From BOKV01 sp041987205 (lineage in GTDB: Bacteria > Pseudomonadota > Alphaproteobacteria > Rhizobiales > Rhizobiaceae): a stretch of 64,000 bases of DNA. Under the pieces are notes generated by a model. The model was given only the letters and a program-made list of their open reading frames with translations. It had not been told where the DNA came from and did no database searches. The translations under genes and the position numbers were made by a program. The stretch is from contig JBHIWX010000005.1 of NCBI GenBank assembly GCA_041987205.1, positions 1-64,000 on the forward strand, in the 5' to 3' direction. Of the stretch, positions 1 through 9,368 are shown one piece after another (position 1 is the first letter of the stretch; each line of letters begins with the position of its first letter).

Positions 1-2886
1 ACCGTCACCGTCACCGACGATAACGGTGCCGAGGATACGCAGGACATCACCATCACGGTGACCGGCACCAATGACGATCCGGTGATCTCGCTGGAGACCG
101 GCGACGATGTGGATGCAACGCTGGCCGAGGCCGAGACGGCGATCACCGCCTCGGGCTCCTTCTCCGTCCTCGACGTCGACGTGACCGACGTCGTCACCGT
201 CAAGGAGATGACGGTCGCCACCTCCGACAATGACAGCGGCGCGCCATCCAATGGCGACCTGCTTTCGATGATGACCCTGACGCCGGCAGCGCTCGGTACC
301 ATCGTCGACGGTTCGAACACCACCGGCTCGGTCGGCTGGGCCTTCGACAGCGGCGCCGACCAGTTCGATTATCTGGCCGTCAACGAGCAGTTGACGCTGA
401 CCTATACCGTCACCGTCACCGACGACAACGGCGCCGAGGACACCCAGGACATCACCATCACGGTGACCGGCACCAACGACGAACCGGTGATAACCGGTCA
501 TCAGCAGGTGACTGTCGATTTCGATGAAATCGCCTCGACCGGTGTCGGTGTGCAGAATCTTGCAGACCAGCACGAACTGGATGGCTTTGTCTTCGTCGGC
601 TACACGCCGGGCGGCACAAGCGAGGGCGAGCAGGCGATCGGCACCATGGGGTCTGGCACCAGCGCATCCTCCTATCCTGGCTCGGCGGCGCTGCTCAATC
701 GCTTTTCAGGTGGCTACACGGAGTTCTCGCGCGCGGACGGTGCGCCATTCGACCTTAAATCGATCGACCTTTCCGAAGGAAACGACAGCCAGCTCAGCGG
801 CAGTTTCACGATCACCGGGACGACGTCCTCCGGTTCGACGATCATCGAGACGGTCACCAAGGACGGCACATTCGGCTTCCAGACCGTCGAGTTGACAGGC
901 TTTACCGATCTGGTGTCGGTCCGGATCGACGGACAATCCTACCAGATCGACAATGTCATCGCAGACGTACTCGATGCCGATACCGGATCGATCACCGAGC
1001 TGCCGGATGGCGACGCCAACGAGAATGCGCAAACGCATTCCGCTACCGGCACGATCGAGTTCTCCGACGTCGACGTCTCCGACACGCAGACGACCAGCTT
1101 CGTTGCAGACGCGAACAATCCCTCCATCACGAGCGCGAATTTCTCGCTCGACAATCTGGCGACAAGCACCACCTCGACCGACGGCAGCATCGATTGGGAA
1201 TTCACCATCGATGATGCCGACATAGACTATTTGGCAGCGGGCGAGACTGTTGAGTTTCGCTACGCGGTAACGGTGGATGATGGCAATGGCGGTACCGACA
1301 AGCGTGATGTCGTCATTACCGTAACCGGCACCAACGACGAACCGGTGATCTCGCTGGAGACCGGCGACGATGTCGATGCGACGCTGGCCGAGGCCGAGAC
1401 GGCGATCACCGCCTCGGGCTCTTTCTCCGTACTCGATGTCGACGTGACCGACGTCGTCACCGTCAAGGAGATGACGGTCGTCACCTCCGACAATGACAGC
1501 GGCGCGCCATCAAATCTGGCCCTTCTTTCGATGATGACGCTGACGCCGGCGGCGCTCGGCACCATCATCGACGGATCGAACACCACCGGCTCCGTCGGCT
1601 GGGCCTTCGACAGCGGCGTCGACCAGTTCGATTATCTGGCCGTCAACGAGCAGATCACGCTGACCTATACCGTCACCGTTACGGACGACAACGGTGCCGA
1701 GGATACGCAGGACATCACCATCACGGTGACCGGCACCAATGACGATCCGGTGCTGGCGGCGGTTTCCGGCGCGACCTACAACGACACTTCGGCCGCCGAC
1801 ACCTTCACCGCCACCAATGGCACGCTGAGCGGTTCTGACGTCGATACGACGCACAGCCTGGCCTATTCGATCGACGGCGGATCGGCGGATGCCTCGGTGA
1901 CCGGCTTCGACCAGTCGCTGGTTGGCACCTACGGAAAGCTGTACGTCAACACCACCACCGGCGACTATCGCTTCGTGCCCGACGACGCCGCGATCAACGC
2001 GCTGTCGACCACGGACACCGAGGATTTCACCTTCACCGTCACCGACGATCAGAACGCGACCGACAGCCAGACCTTCACGGTCACGCTGAACGGCGTAAAC
2101 GACGCGCCCGAAATCACCGCCGGCGCCACGCTCGACTACCATCGCAATGATGGCGCGGTGCAGATCGACAACACGATCACGGTGAGCGACGTCGACAGCC
2201 CGCTGCTCGCCAGCGCCACGGTGCAGATCACCCAGAATTATGTCGAGGGCGACGACGTGCTTGCCTTCGTCGATCAGACAAATGTCACCGGTTCCTTCAA
2301 TGCCACGACCGGCACGATGACGCTCACCGGACCGGCCAGCATTGCCGAATTCGAGGCGGCACTGCGTCTGGTCACCTTCGAGACCATCAACGACAACACG
2401 ATCAGCGATCTGGACCGCGAGATCAGTTACGCCGTCAATGACGGCACCGACGATTCCACGATTGCGACCAGCACGGTCACGGTCTCCTCCTCAAGCCTGA
2501 TCGTCGGCACCTCCGCCGGGGAGACGTTGACAGGCGATGCCTTTGACGACGTCATCTTCGGCCTTGGCGGTGGCGACACGCTGACCGGCAATGGCGGTGC
2601 CGACACGTTCGTGTACCAGTCCGCCGACCTGCCCGACATCGACACGGTCACCGACTACAACGAGGGTGAAGGCGATCTGCTCGACATTTCCGAATTGCTC
2701 TCGGGCGCGTTCAATCCCGCAACGCCCTATGATGAAATATCCTTCCAGTCCATCAATGGCGGCAACGACACGCGCCTGGTCGTGGACGGACAGGATGCGT
2801 TCGACCTGACCGGCATCGTGACAAGCGATACGCTGACCCTCATCTATGACGATTTGAACAATACCGTACAGGTCACCGTCGCCTAG
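1..2886 (+). CDS. VCBS/cadherin-like repeat RTX adhesin, C-terminal part (5' end outside window)
   Basis: The frame is open from base 1, so this is the last 961 residues of a larger secreted protein. It is built of Ig-like VCBS/cadherin modules separated by the recurring linker ITITVTGTNDDPV. Two long modules (nt 61-480 and 1324-1743) are almost identical. Near the C-terminus is one RTX-type calcium-binding stretch (GLGGGDTLTGNGGADTF, nt about 2560-2610), followed by an acidic and hydrophobic tail ending QVTVA, the arrangement of T1SS-143-type adhesins exported by a type I secretion system. No cysteine is seen. The role is inferred to be cell-surface adhesion or biofilm matrix. No type I exporter genes lie in this window. 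A YcbB-like protein gene follows 25 nt downstream. Confidence 0.85.
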   Translation, partial: TVTVTDDNGAEDTQDITITVTGTNDDPVISLETGDDVDATLAEAETAITASGSFSVLDVDVTDVVTVKEMTVATSDNDSGAPSNGDLLSMMTLTPAALGTIVDGSNTTGSVGWAFDSGADQFDYLAVNEQLTLTYTVTVTDDNGAEDTQDITITVTGTNDEPVITGHQQVTVDFDEIASTGVGVQNLADQHELDGFVFVGYTPGGTSEGEQAIGTMGSGTSASSYPGSAALLNRFSGGYTEFSRADGAPFDLKSIDLSEGNDSQLSGSFTITGTTSSGSTIIETVTKDGTFGFQTVELTGFTDLVSVRIDGQSYQIDNVIADVLDADTGSITELPDGDANENAQTHSATGTIEFSDVDVSDTQTTSFVADANNPSITSANFSLDNLATSTTSTDGSIDWEFTIDDADIDYLAAGETVEFRYAVTVDDGNGGTDKRDVVITVTGTNDEPVISLETGDDVDATLAEAETAITASGSFSVLDVDVTDVVTVKEMTVVTSDNDSGAPSNLALLSMMTLTPAALGTIIDGSNTTGSVGWAFDSGVDQFDYLAVNEQITLTYTVTVTDDNGAEDTQDITITVTGTNDDPVLAAVSGATYNDTSAADTFTATNGTLSGSDVDTTHSLAYSIDGGSADASVTGFDQSLVGTYGKLYVNTTTGDYRFVPDDAAINALSTTDTEDFTFTVTDDQNATDSQTFTVTLNGVNDAPEITAGATLDYHRNDGAVQIDNTITVSDVDSPLLASATVQITQNYVEGDDVLAFVDQTNVTGSFNATTGTMTLTGPASIAEFEAALRLVTFETINDNTISDLDREISYAVNDGTDDSTIATSTVTVSSSSLIVGTSAGETLTGDAFDDVIFGLGGGDTLTGNGGADTFVYQSADLPDIDTVTDYNEGEGDLLDISELLSGAFNPATPYDEISFQSINGGNDTRLVVDGQDAFDLTGIVTSDTLTLIYDDLNNTVQVTVA
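61..480 (+). repeat. In-frame VCBS module repeat, copy 1
   Basis: Coding repeat within the RTX adhesin. It matches nt 1324-1743 at an offset of 1263 nt (421 codons) with only scattered substitutions, mainly near nt 225-260. A shorter piece of the same linker sequence also occurs at nt 1-60. Confidence 0.85.
1324..1743 (+). repeat. In-frame VCBS module repeat, copy 2
   Basis: Second copy of the module at nt 61-480. The two copies encode nearly the same 140 residues, which points to recent duplication or gene conversion inside the adhesin gene. Between them lies an unrelated insert-like domain of about 280 residues (nt 481-1323). Confidence 0.85.
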
Positions 2887-2911
2887 GCGGGGCCCCGACA
2901 AGCCAGGCAAC

Positions 2912-4186
2912 ATGATCCGCAGACTTTTCCTCGTCCTGGCGTTTCTCGCCTGCCTGCCATCCGCGGCGGCTGCGGCCGACAACGAGGCCGTGGCGGCGGT
3001 TATCACGAGGCTGTTCGAGTCCGAGGCCGTCGAAACCGGATCGCAGTCGGTCGACAGGGCGATCGGCGAGGTGCGCGCCTATTACGCCACCCGCTCCTAC
3101 AAGCCGGTCTGGGTGCGCGACGACGGCCCCAAAAGCAAGGCGAAGGCACTGCTGGCGGAGCTCAAGACCTCCATCGTCCACGGCCTGTCGCCGCAGTTCT
3201 ACAATGTCGACGAAATCTCCGAACGGATGGATTCGACCGATCCGGAAAAGCTCGCGCAGCTCGACATGCTGCTGAGCGGCGCCGTCGTGGAATTCGGCCG
3301 GCATTTGCGCAATGGCAGGATCGGACCCGACGCCCCCGGCGCGGAAAACGCCGTCACGCCGGTCGAACTCGACACGGCCGACTATATCGAGGGCGCGGCC
3401 GACGCCGGCAATTTCCGCGAATACGCCTCCCGCTTCATCAACGCCGACGAACGCTATGTCCGGCTGGTCGCCAAGCTCTCGGAAATGGAACGCATGCGCT
3501 CGGCCCGGATGTGGCCCGACATTGATGCGCAGGCAGGACCGATCGCCCGCGACGCGACGGACGAACGGATCACCGCGATCCGCCGGCTGCTCGCGATCAA
3601 CGGTGATTTGCTGCCCAACAAGATGCAGGGACCGGCGGTCTTCGACCGGGATGTTGCAGAGGCGGTCGGTAATTATCAGGAACGCCACAACCTGCCGATC
3701 ACCGCCGATCTCGACCAGGCCACGCTGGACGAGATGGCCATTCCGGTCGACCGCCGCATTCGCCAGATCCAGATCAACCTCGAGCGCCGCCGCTGGCTCA
3801 ACCGCCCGCTCGACCCCAGCCGCATCTATATCAATCTCGCCGAGCCGCTCGCGCGCATTGTCGTCAGCGGCGAGAACGAGGCATTTCTCGACATCATGAA
3901 TGTCGACGAGCTGCGCGGGGTGCCGACCTTCTTCGGCACCGTCCGCAAATCGCAGATGGCGGACGGCCTGACGCTTGTCGATGTTGTGGCCGACCCGAAA
4001 GTCACCAAGGGCATGGACGATACGCCGATCCGGGTCGTGCTCGACGGTCCGGTCGAACTGAGATCCGGCATGCAGGTCTTCCTGACCTACATCACGGCCT
4101 GGGTCGGCAGCGACGGAAGGCTGCATTTCGGCCGGGACATCTTCGGACGCGACGACGTGCTCGCGAAGCTGATGCAACTGGACTGA
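2912..4186 (+). CDS. YcbB-like L,D-transpeptidase family protein lacking the catalytic core
   Basis: A 424-residue protein with an N-terminal signal peptide (MIRRLFLVLAFLACLPSAAA, cleavage around residue 22). Residues about 40-200 resemble the L,D-transpeptidase scaffold domain (YKPVWVRDDG, VEFGRHLRNGRIGPDAPG). Residues about 215-280 form a peptidoglycan-binding domain, followed by QINLERRRWLNRPL and YINLAEPLARI, the usual entry to the YkuD catalytic domain. The catalytic part with its HGT and SHGCIR motifs is absent. After GVPTFFGTVR the sequence passes quickly to VFLTYITAWV and GRDIFGRD, which are the normal family C-terminus. Family members are usually about 500-620 residues, so roughly 100-150 residues seem to be missing without a frameshift. 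It could bind peptidoglycan without cross-linking it, or be a decaying gene. Confidence 0.7.
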   Translation: MIRRLFLVLAFLACLPSAAAAADNEAVAAVITRLFESEAVETGSQSVDRAIGEVRAYYATRSYKPVWVRDDGPKSKAKALLAELKTSIVHGLSPQFYNVDEISERMDSTDPEKLAQLDMLLSGAVVEFGRHLRNGRIGPDAPGAENAVTPVELDTADYIEGAADAGNFREYASRFINADERYVRLVAKLSEMERMRSARMWPDIDAQAGPIARDATDERITAIRRLLAINGDLLPNKMQGPAVFDRDVAEAVGNYQERHNLPITADLDQATLDEMAIPVDRRIRQIQINLERRRWLNRPLDPSRIYINLAEPLARIVVSGENEAFLDIMNVDELRGVPTFFGTVRKSQMADGLTLVDVVADPKVTKGMDDTPIRVVLDGPVELRSGMQVFLTYITAWVGSDGRLHFGRDIFGRDDVLAKLMQLD

Positions 4187-4413
4187 CGGTCCGCCACCTG
4201 CTCCGTCCCCCCTTACCCGGTCGTCATTGACCCGCACATAGGCCAAGCACCGACCCGCGCACCCGCTTGACCGGAATCAAGGACATTTCTGTCCATTCCT
4301 CCCATGAATAGATGGCAGGATCGGCAAACGTGGCTCGCTATCCTTCATCAGGATGTCATCGAGCGCGTTTCAGAATCCATCCGAGAACCGGCACAATCCG
4401 GAGGTCTATTGAA

Positions 4414-4818
4414 ATGGTCACCAAACCGGTAGACAGCATCGCATCCCTTTTCCCGCATGATCCGTTTTCGGGCGGCCCGTTTTCTGGCGGCGAATCACAG
4501 CACGCTCTCCTGGCCATGATCCGGCTTCAGGGCATTGCCATGAAGGCAGTGCTGCGCCACCAGATCGAGGCACTCGACTTTCTCAAGCGCCGCTTCGAGA
4601 AGGACTTCAGGCTGATAGACGATTTGCGCGAGAGCGGGAAACATGGCGACATGTTTGACGTCTATGCCGATTTCATGCGCGAGGCCTTCTCCGACTATGG
4701 CGAGGAAGCCGCAAGGCTGGCCAGCCTGGAATCGGACCTTGCCTCCGAAGCGTCCAGCGAAATCCGCAAGGAAGCGCGCACCGTCGCCGAGGATGCGGAC
4801 CTCGCGCATGTTGCCTGA
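4414..4818 (+). CDS. Phasin-like PHA granule-associated protein
   Basis: A 134-residue protein. The ATG at 4414 is chosen because GGAGG lies 9 nt upstream (4400-4404); an ATG at 4312 is open but has no ribosome-binding site and adds a non-conserved tail. The protein is mostly alpha-helical, rich in charged and aliphatic residues (IEALDFLKRRFEKDFRLIDD), and has the length and composition of small phasins that coat polyhydroxyalkanoate granules. The call rests mainly on position: the PHA synthase gene starts 170 nt downstream on the same strand. The N-terminus carries a short GGPFSGG repeat. Low sequence complexity makes the family call less certain than the context. Confidence 0.6.
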   Translation: MVTKPVDSIASLFPHDPFSGGPFSGGESQHALLAMIRLQGIAMKAVLRHQIEALDFLKRRFEKDFRLIDDLRESGKHGDMFDVYADFMREAFSDYGEEAARLASLESDLASEASSEIRKEARTVAEDADLAHVA

Positions 4819-4988
4819 GCGCTGCGCCGCGCTTGCCGGGCGACAGGGCATGTCCGAAAAGATTTGGAAAGCCTGAACCGACATGGCCGCTGACGCGGCC
4901 GTCGTGCCGGGTGTAAATGTTGCGGCCCGGCCCCGATTGACGATCAGGCCGGGCACCGTCTTGCCTTCACGCGCCCAGGACAAACCCG

Positions 4989-6875
4989 ATGCCGACACAG
5001 CCCCGACAACGCAAAAGCACGAAGCGGCCGGCAGCCCGCCCCGTGGCAGGTCGCGCCGCCGGGCATGCGCAGGGCATGCGCCCGGCCACCCGCAAGACCG
5101 GGCCGTCAAAGGCTGAGGAGCAAACTGCACCTCTCCCGGAAGAGGGTCGGCACGCCTTACGCAACATCGACCGGCAGATCCACGCCGCGCTGGCACAGAC
5201 GACGATGGGCCTTTCCCCGATCAGCCTGTTTCAGGCCTGGCAGGACTGGGCCCTGCATCGCGCAATCTCGCCGGGCAAGCGCTATTTCGACGCGATGAAG
5301 GGCTTCGACAAATGGATGCGGCTCAACCGGCACCTGATCGAGTGCGCCTGGTCGAGAGAGCCAACGCCGACCATCACGCCGCTGCCGCAGGATCATCGTT
5401 TCGACCACCCCGGCTGGAAGGCGCCGCCGTTTTCGGCCTATTCGCAGGCCTTCCTGCTGGCGCAGCAATGGTGGCACAACGCGGCCGTCAACATTCCGGG
5501 CGTCTCGCCTGCCCATGAGCGTCTGGTGGAGTTCTATTCCCGCCAGTTCCTCGACATGATCTCGCCGTCGAACTTCCTCGCCACCAACCCAGAAGCGCTC
5601 GAGCGCACCCTGGCTGAAGGCGGCGCCAACCTGCTGCGCGGCTTCGCCCACTATCTTGATGACCTGGCCGTCACGACGACCGGCAAGGCGCCGGCCGGAA
5701 CGCAGGACTACAAGGTCGGCGAAACCCTTGCCACCACGCCGGGCGAGGTGATCTACCGCAACGAGCTCATCGAGCTGATTCAGTACGCGCCGACGACCGA
5801 TACGGTGCAGGCAGAGCCGATCCTGATCGTCCCGGCCTGGATCATGAAATATTACATCCTCGACCTGTCACGGCACAATTCGCTGATCCGCTACCTCGTC
5901 GATCAGGGCTTCACCGTCTTCTGCATCTCCTGGCGCAATCCCGGCCCCGAACTGCGCGAGACCGGGCTGGACGATTACCGCAAGCACGGAATCATGGCCG
6001 CGCTCGACGCCATCGAAACGATCTGCGGAAACGCCGGCAAGGTGGCGCCGAAAATCCACGCCGTCGGTTATTGCCTGGGCGGCACGCTGCTCTCAATCGC
6101 GGCCGCCGCCATGGCCCGCGACGGCGACGACCGGCTGGCCTCGATGAGCCTGTTCGCCGCGCAGGTCGATTTCTCCGAGCCCGGCGAAATCGCGCTCTTC
6201 ATCGACGAGAGCCAGGTCACCCTGCTCGAGGACACGATGTGGCGTCAGGGCTATCTCGACCAGCGCCAGATGGCCGGCGCCTTCCAGATGATCCGCTCGC
6301 AGGATCTGGTGTGGTCGCGCATGGTCCGCGAATACATGCTGGGCGAACGCGGCGGCATGAACGACCTCATGGCCTGGAACGCCGACGCGACGCGCATGCC
6401 CTATCGGATGCATTCAGAATATCTGCGCCACATCTTCCTGGATAACGATCTTGCCCGCAGCCGCTTCGAGGTCGAGGGCAACACCGTGCATCTGGAGGAC
6501 ATCCACGCCCCGGTCTTCGCAGTCGGCACGGTCAAGGACCATGTCGCGCCGTGGCGCTCGGTGTTCAAGCTGATCCACCTGTTCGACACCGATGTCGAAT
6601 TCGTGCTGACCTCGGGCGGGCACAATGCCGGCATCGTCTCCGAGCCGGGCCATCCACACCGTTCCTTCGCCCGCCTCGAATTCCGCCATGGCAATGTCCA
6701 CCCCGATCCGGACCAATGGCTCGAACAGGCCAAGCAGGAGGACGGTTCGTGGTGGCCGGCCTGGGTCGACTGGCTGAAGCGGCATTCCGGCGGATACACA
6801 TCGCCGCCACCGATGGGACGCGCGCCCTGTGAACCGCTCTGCCCGGCGCCCGGCACCTACGTCATGGAACGATAG
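4989..6875 (+). CDS. phaC: Class I poly(3-hydroxyalkanoate) synthase
   Basis: A 628-residue cytoplasmic synthase that polymerises 3-hydroxyacyl-CoA into PHA on granules. The lipase-box-like motif GYCLGGT carries the nucleophile Cys362. Asp517 (VKDHVAPW) and His545 (SGGHNAG) complete the triad. The PhaC N-terminal domain is visible (HPGWKAPPFSAYSQAFLLAQQWW), as is the C-terminal signature WWPAWVDWL. The N-terminus is unusually basic and low complexity (about 35 residues of Lys, Arg, Ala and Pro), making the protein slightly longer than the usual 580-600. An AGGA at 4977-4980 supports the ATG at 4989, but a later start cannot be excluded. The phasin-like gene precedes it, so the two form a small PHA locus. 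Confidence 0.93.
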   Translation: MPTQPRQRKSTKRPAARPVAGRAAGHAQGMRPATRKTGPSKAEEQTAPLPEEGRHALRNIDRQIHAALAQTTMGLSPISLFQAWQDWALHRAISPGKRYFDAMKGFDKWMRLNRHLIECAWSREPTPTITPLPQDHRFDHPGWKAPPFSAYSQAFLLAQQWWHNAAVNIPGVSPAHERLVEFYSRQFLDMISPSNFLATNPEALERTLAEGGANLLRGFAHYLDDLAVTTTGKAPAGTQDYKVGETLATTPGEVIYRNELIELIQYAPTTDTVQAEPILIVPAWIMKYYILDLSRHNSLIRYLVDQGFTVFCISWRNPGPELRETGLDDYRKHGIMAALDAIETICGNAGKVAPKIHAVGYCLGGTLLSIAAAAMARDGDDRLASMSLFAAQVDFSEPGEIALFIDESQVTLLEDTMWRQGYLDQRQMAGAFQMIRSQDLVWSRMVREYMLGERGGMNDLMAWNADATRMPYRMHSEYLRHIFLDNDLARSRFEVEGNTVHLEDIHAPVFAVGTVKDHVAPWRSVFKLIHLFDTDVEFVLTSGGHNAGIVSEPGHPHRSFARLEFRHGNVHPDPDQWLEQAKQEDGSWWPAWVDWLKRHSGGYTSPPPMGRAPCEPLCPAPGTYVMER

Positions 6876-6943
6876 CATTTCGGCGGACAGGTGCTTCGGA
6901 CCATGCTACGCCTGCCACCAGCCTTGATTGGAAAGAAGTGATC

Positions 6944-7444
6944 ATGAAACGCACGATTCACGCATGCCTTGCCATCTACAGCCGCTTTGTCCTGATCGCC
7001 GGCCTGGCCGCGCTGATCGCCGCGCCGGCTATGGCCGCGCCGAGCGTCAATCCGTTCGATGAGTTGATCGGCAAATGGCGTGGCGGCGGCATCATGACCA
7101 TGGATGACGGCTCGCGCGAGCGCATCGCCTGCGATGCCGACTACAGCGGCAACTCGCTGCAATTGCGCCTTTCGATCCGCTGCCGCAGCGGCGAACGCGA
7201 CATCCGCATGTCGGCGCGTCTTTCCTCCAATGCCGGCCGCCTGCTCGGCTTCTGGGAGGAAAAATACTTCAAGGCCGCCGGGTCGATCGCCGGCAAGGCC
7301 AGCGACAACCGGCTGGATTTCACCGTCAGCGGCAATGTCAACGGCAAGATGATCGTCGACTATTCCCGTGCCCGGCAGTCCGTGAAGATCAGCACCCAGG
7401 CGGTGCCGCTGCGCTCGCTCGATATCGATCTCAGGCGGCGCTAA
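6944..7444 (+). CDS. Small exported protein of unknown function
   Basis: A 166-residue protein with an N-terminal signal peptide (hydrophobic LIAGLAALIAAPAMAAP, predicted cleavage after about residue 30). The mature part contains NPFDELIGKWRGGG near its start and then alternating hydrophobic and polar segments suggestive of a beta-barrel or lipocalin-like fold. Two cysteines (in IACDAD and SIRCRS) could form a disulfide. The ATG at 6944 is preferred to the GTG two codons upstream because GGAAAG lies at a proper distance. It is transcribed toward the Mla operon with a 10-nt gap, so it may be the first gene of that operon; a periplasmic role in lipid handling is only a guess. Confidence 0.7.
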   Translation: MKRTIHACLAIYSRFVLIAGLAALIAAPAMAAPSVNPFDELIGKWRGGGIMTMDDGSRERIACDADYSGNSLQLRLSIRCRSGERDIRMSARLSSNAGRLLGFWEEKYFKAAGSIAGKASDNRLDFTVSGNVNGKMIVDYSRARQSVKISTQAVPLRSLDIDLRRR

Positions 7445-7454
7445 ACTTCCCCTC

Positions 7455-8582
7455 ATGAACGACGGCACATTGCTGACGACGGAAACAAGGGATGGCCGGC
7501 TGCGCATTCGCGCCGCCGGTACATGGACCGCGATCCGCGCCAGTGAGCTGGAACGCGAACTGGAACGGGCGCTGCAGCAACTCTCCGGCGCCGATCCTGA
7601 GGCCATCGCCATCGACATGGCGGGCGTCACCGCCTTCGACACGTTCGGTGCCTGGCTGCTGGAGCGCTTCCGCCGGCAGGCCGTCAGCGACGGCAGGCAA
7701 TTGCTGGTCGAGGGCATGACGCCGGCCAACCAGGTGCTGCTCGACGAAATGGCCCATACCAATCTCGGGACGGGGCGGCCCGCACCTCCCGCCCCGCCGC
7801 TGCCCGGCGCGAACTTCCTTCGCGGGCTGTGGCGCGAAGGCACGACTTTCCTCGCCATGACCGGCGCGCTGGTCGCCGCAGCCGGCCGCACGCTGGCGCA
7901 TCCGCGCGGCTTCCGCCTGACCTCGACCGTCCACCAGTTCGACCGCGTCGCCTGGCAGGCGGTCCCGATCATCCTGATGATCACCTTCCTGATCGGCGCC
8001 ATCATCGCCCAGCAGGGCTTCTTCCAGTTCCGCCGCTTCGGCGCCGATCTCTATGTCGTCAACATGATCGGCTTCCTGATCATGCGCGAAATGGGCATCC
8101 TGCTCGTTGCCATCATGGTAGCCGGCCGCACCGGCAGCGCCTATACCGCCGAACTGGGCTCCATGAAGATGCGCGAGGAGATCGACGCGCTGCGCACCAT
8201 GGGCTTCGACCCTGTCGAGGTGCTGATCCTGCCGCGCATTCTCGTGCTGATTGTCGCCCTGCCGGCGCTCGCCTTCATCGGCTCCATGGCGGCGCTGTTC
8301 GGCGCCGGCGTCGTCGCAGTCACCTATGCCGATCTCAGCCCGGCGCTCTACATCGCCCAGCTTCGCGAGGCGATCAGCTTCGACTATCTCTGGGTCGGGC
8401 TGATCAAGGCGCCCTTCATCGGCGCCGTGATCGGCATCATCGCCGCCAATGAAGGCCTGCAGGTCGCCGGCAGCGCCGCGTCGCTCGGCGAACACACCAC
8501 GCGTTCCGTGGTCAAGTCGATCTTCATGATCATCATGCTCGACGGCCTGTTCGCCCTGTTCTTCTCGGCGATCGGGATGTAG
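7455..8582 (+). CDS. mlaE: MlaE-type ABC transporter permease with N-terminal STAS domain
   Basis: A 375-residue inner-membrane protein. Residues 1-100 are a STAS (MlaB-like) domain, with IAIDMAGVTAFDTFGAWLLE as the typical core. From about residue 115 the MlaE permease follows with five to six hydrophobic segments and the conserved MREMGILLVAIMVAGRTGSA and LRTMGFDPVEVLILPR motifs. In the family this permease pairs with an MlaF ATPase and an MCE protein to move phospholipids between inner and outer membrane. The separate mlaB gene found in E. coli is replaced here by the fused STAS domain, a common arrangement outside the gammaproteobacteria. The ATPase gene begins 2 nt after its stop. Confidence 0.92.
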   Translation: MNDGTLLTTETRDGRLRIRAAGTWTAIRASELERELERALQQLSGADPEAIAIDMAGVTAFDTFGAWLLERFRRQAVSDGRQLLVEGMTPANQVLLDEMAHTNLGTGRPAPPAPPLPGANFLRGLWREGTTFLAMTGALVAAAGRTLAHPRGFRLTSTVHQFDRVAWQAVPIILMITFLIGAIIAQQGFFQFRRFGADLYVVNMIGFLIMREMGILLVAIMVAGRTGSAYTAELGSMKMREEIDALRTMGFDPVEVLILPRILVLIVALPALAFIGSMAALFGAGVVAVTYADLSPALYIAQLREAISFDYLWVGLIKAPFIGAVIGIIAANEGLQVAGSAASLGEHTTRSVVKSIFMIIMLDGLFALFFSAIGM

Positions 8583-8584
8583 CC

Positions 8585-9358
8585 ATGCAGGATCCCTCGC
8601 CCATCGTCAGGGTGCGCGGCCTCACCGTCGGCTTCGGCGCCCGCAATGTTCTCGAAAACGTCGATCTCGACGTCCATCGCCGCGAGGTGCTGGGCGTCGT
8701 CGGCGGGTCCGGCTCGGGCAAGTCCGTGCTGCTCAGGACCATCATCGGCCTGCTGCCGCGCCGCGCCGGCACCATCGAACTGTTCGGCCAGGACATCGAT
8801 GAACTGACCACCCGTGAACTGCGCCTGCTCGAACGCCGCTGCGGCGTCCTGTTCCAGCAGGGCGCGCTGTTTTCATCGCTCACCGTCAAGCAGAACATCC
8901 AGTTCCAGATGCGCGAGGCGCTCGACCTCTCCCAGCGCCTGCTCGACGAGATGGCAGTGGCCAAGCTGGAAATGGTCGGCCTGACGGCGGCCGACGGAGA
9001 GAAATGGCCGGCCGAACTGTCGGGCGGCATGGTCAAGCGCGCCGCCATGGCGCGTGCGCTGGCGCTCGACCCGGAATTCGTCTTTCTAGACGAACCGACC
9101 TCCGGTCTTGATCCGATCTCGGCCGGCGATGTCGACGACATGATCGCCACGCTGCAGCACACGCTGGGCCTCACCGTCTTCATGGTGACGCACGACCCGG
9201 CAAGCCTGCGCAACATCTGCGACCGCATCGTCGTGCTTGCCGGCGGCGGCATCGTCGCCGACGGCACGATGGAAGACATGCTGCGCCACGACCATCCCTG
9301 GGTACAATCCTATTTCCGCGGCCGGCACGACGGCCCCGGCCTCAAGAAAGGCAAGTGA
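8585..9358 (+). CDS. mlaF: MlaF-type ABC transporter ATPase
   Basis: A 257-residue cytoplasmic ATPase. All nucleotide-binding motifs are intact: Walker A GGSGSGKS at about residues 40-47, signature LSGGM at about 145, Walker B FVFLDEPTSGLD at about 164-175, and the H-loop in MVTHDP. The segment GVLFQQGALFSSLTVKQNI is characteristic of the Mla/Ttg2 subfamily. It would energise the STAS-permease encoded immediately upstream. The next gene, encoding the MCE protein, starts 10 nt after its stop. Confidence 0.93.
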   Translation: MQDPSPIVRVRGLTVGFGARNVLENVDLDVHRREVLGVVGGSGSGKSVLLRTIIGLLPRRAGTIELFGQDIDELTTRELRLLERRCGVLFQQGALFSSLTVKQNIQFQMREALDLSQRLLDEMAVAKLEMVGLTAADGEKWPAELSGGMVKRAAMARALALDPEFVFLDEPTSGLDPISAGDVDDMIATLQHTLGLTVFMVTHDPASLRNICDRIVVLAGGGIVADGTMEDMLRHDHPWVQSYFRGRHDGPGLKKGK

Positions 9359-9368
9359 GGACCACATC

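Noticed and set aside
1..1743. Repeated sequence considered as a CRISPR-like or mobile repeat
   Set aside because: The repeats are in-frame protein modules of the adhesin without spacers of constant size or terminal inverted repeats.
2873..4246. Minus-strand open frame (about 457 codons) opposite the YcbB-like gene
   Set aside because: No domain pattern, and the plus-strand frame has a signal peptide and recognisable domains.
4312..4413. N-terminal extension of the phasin-like protein from the upstream ATG
   Set aside because: No ribosome-binding site there, and the added 34 residues are Arg/Ser-rich and unlike phasins; GGAGG precedes the ATG at 4414.
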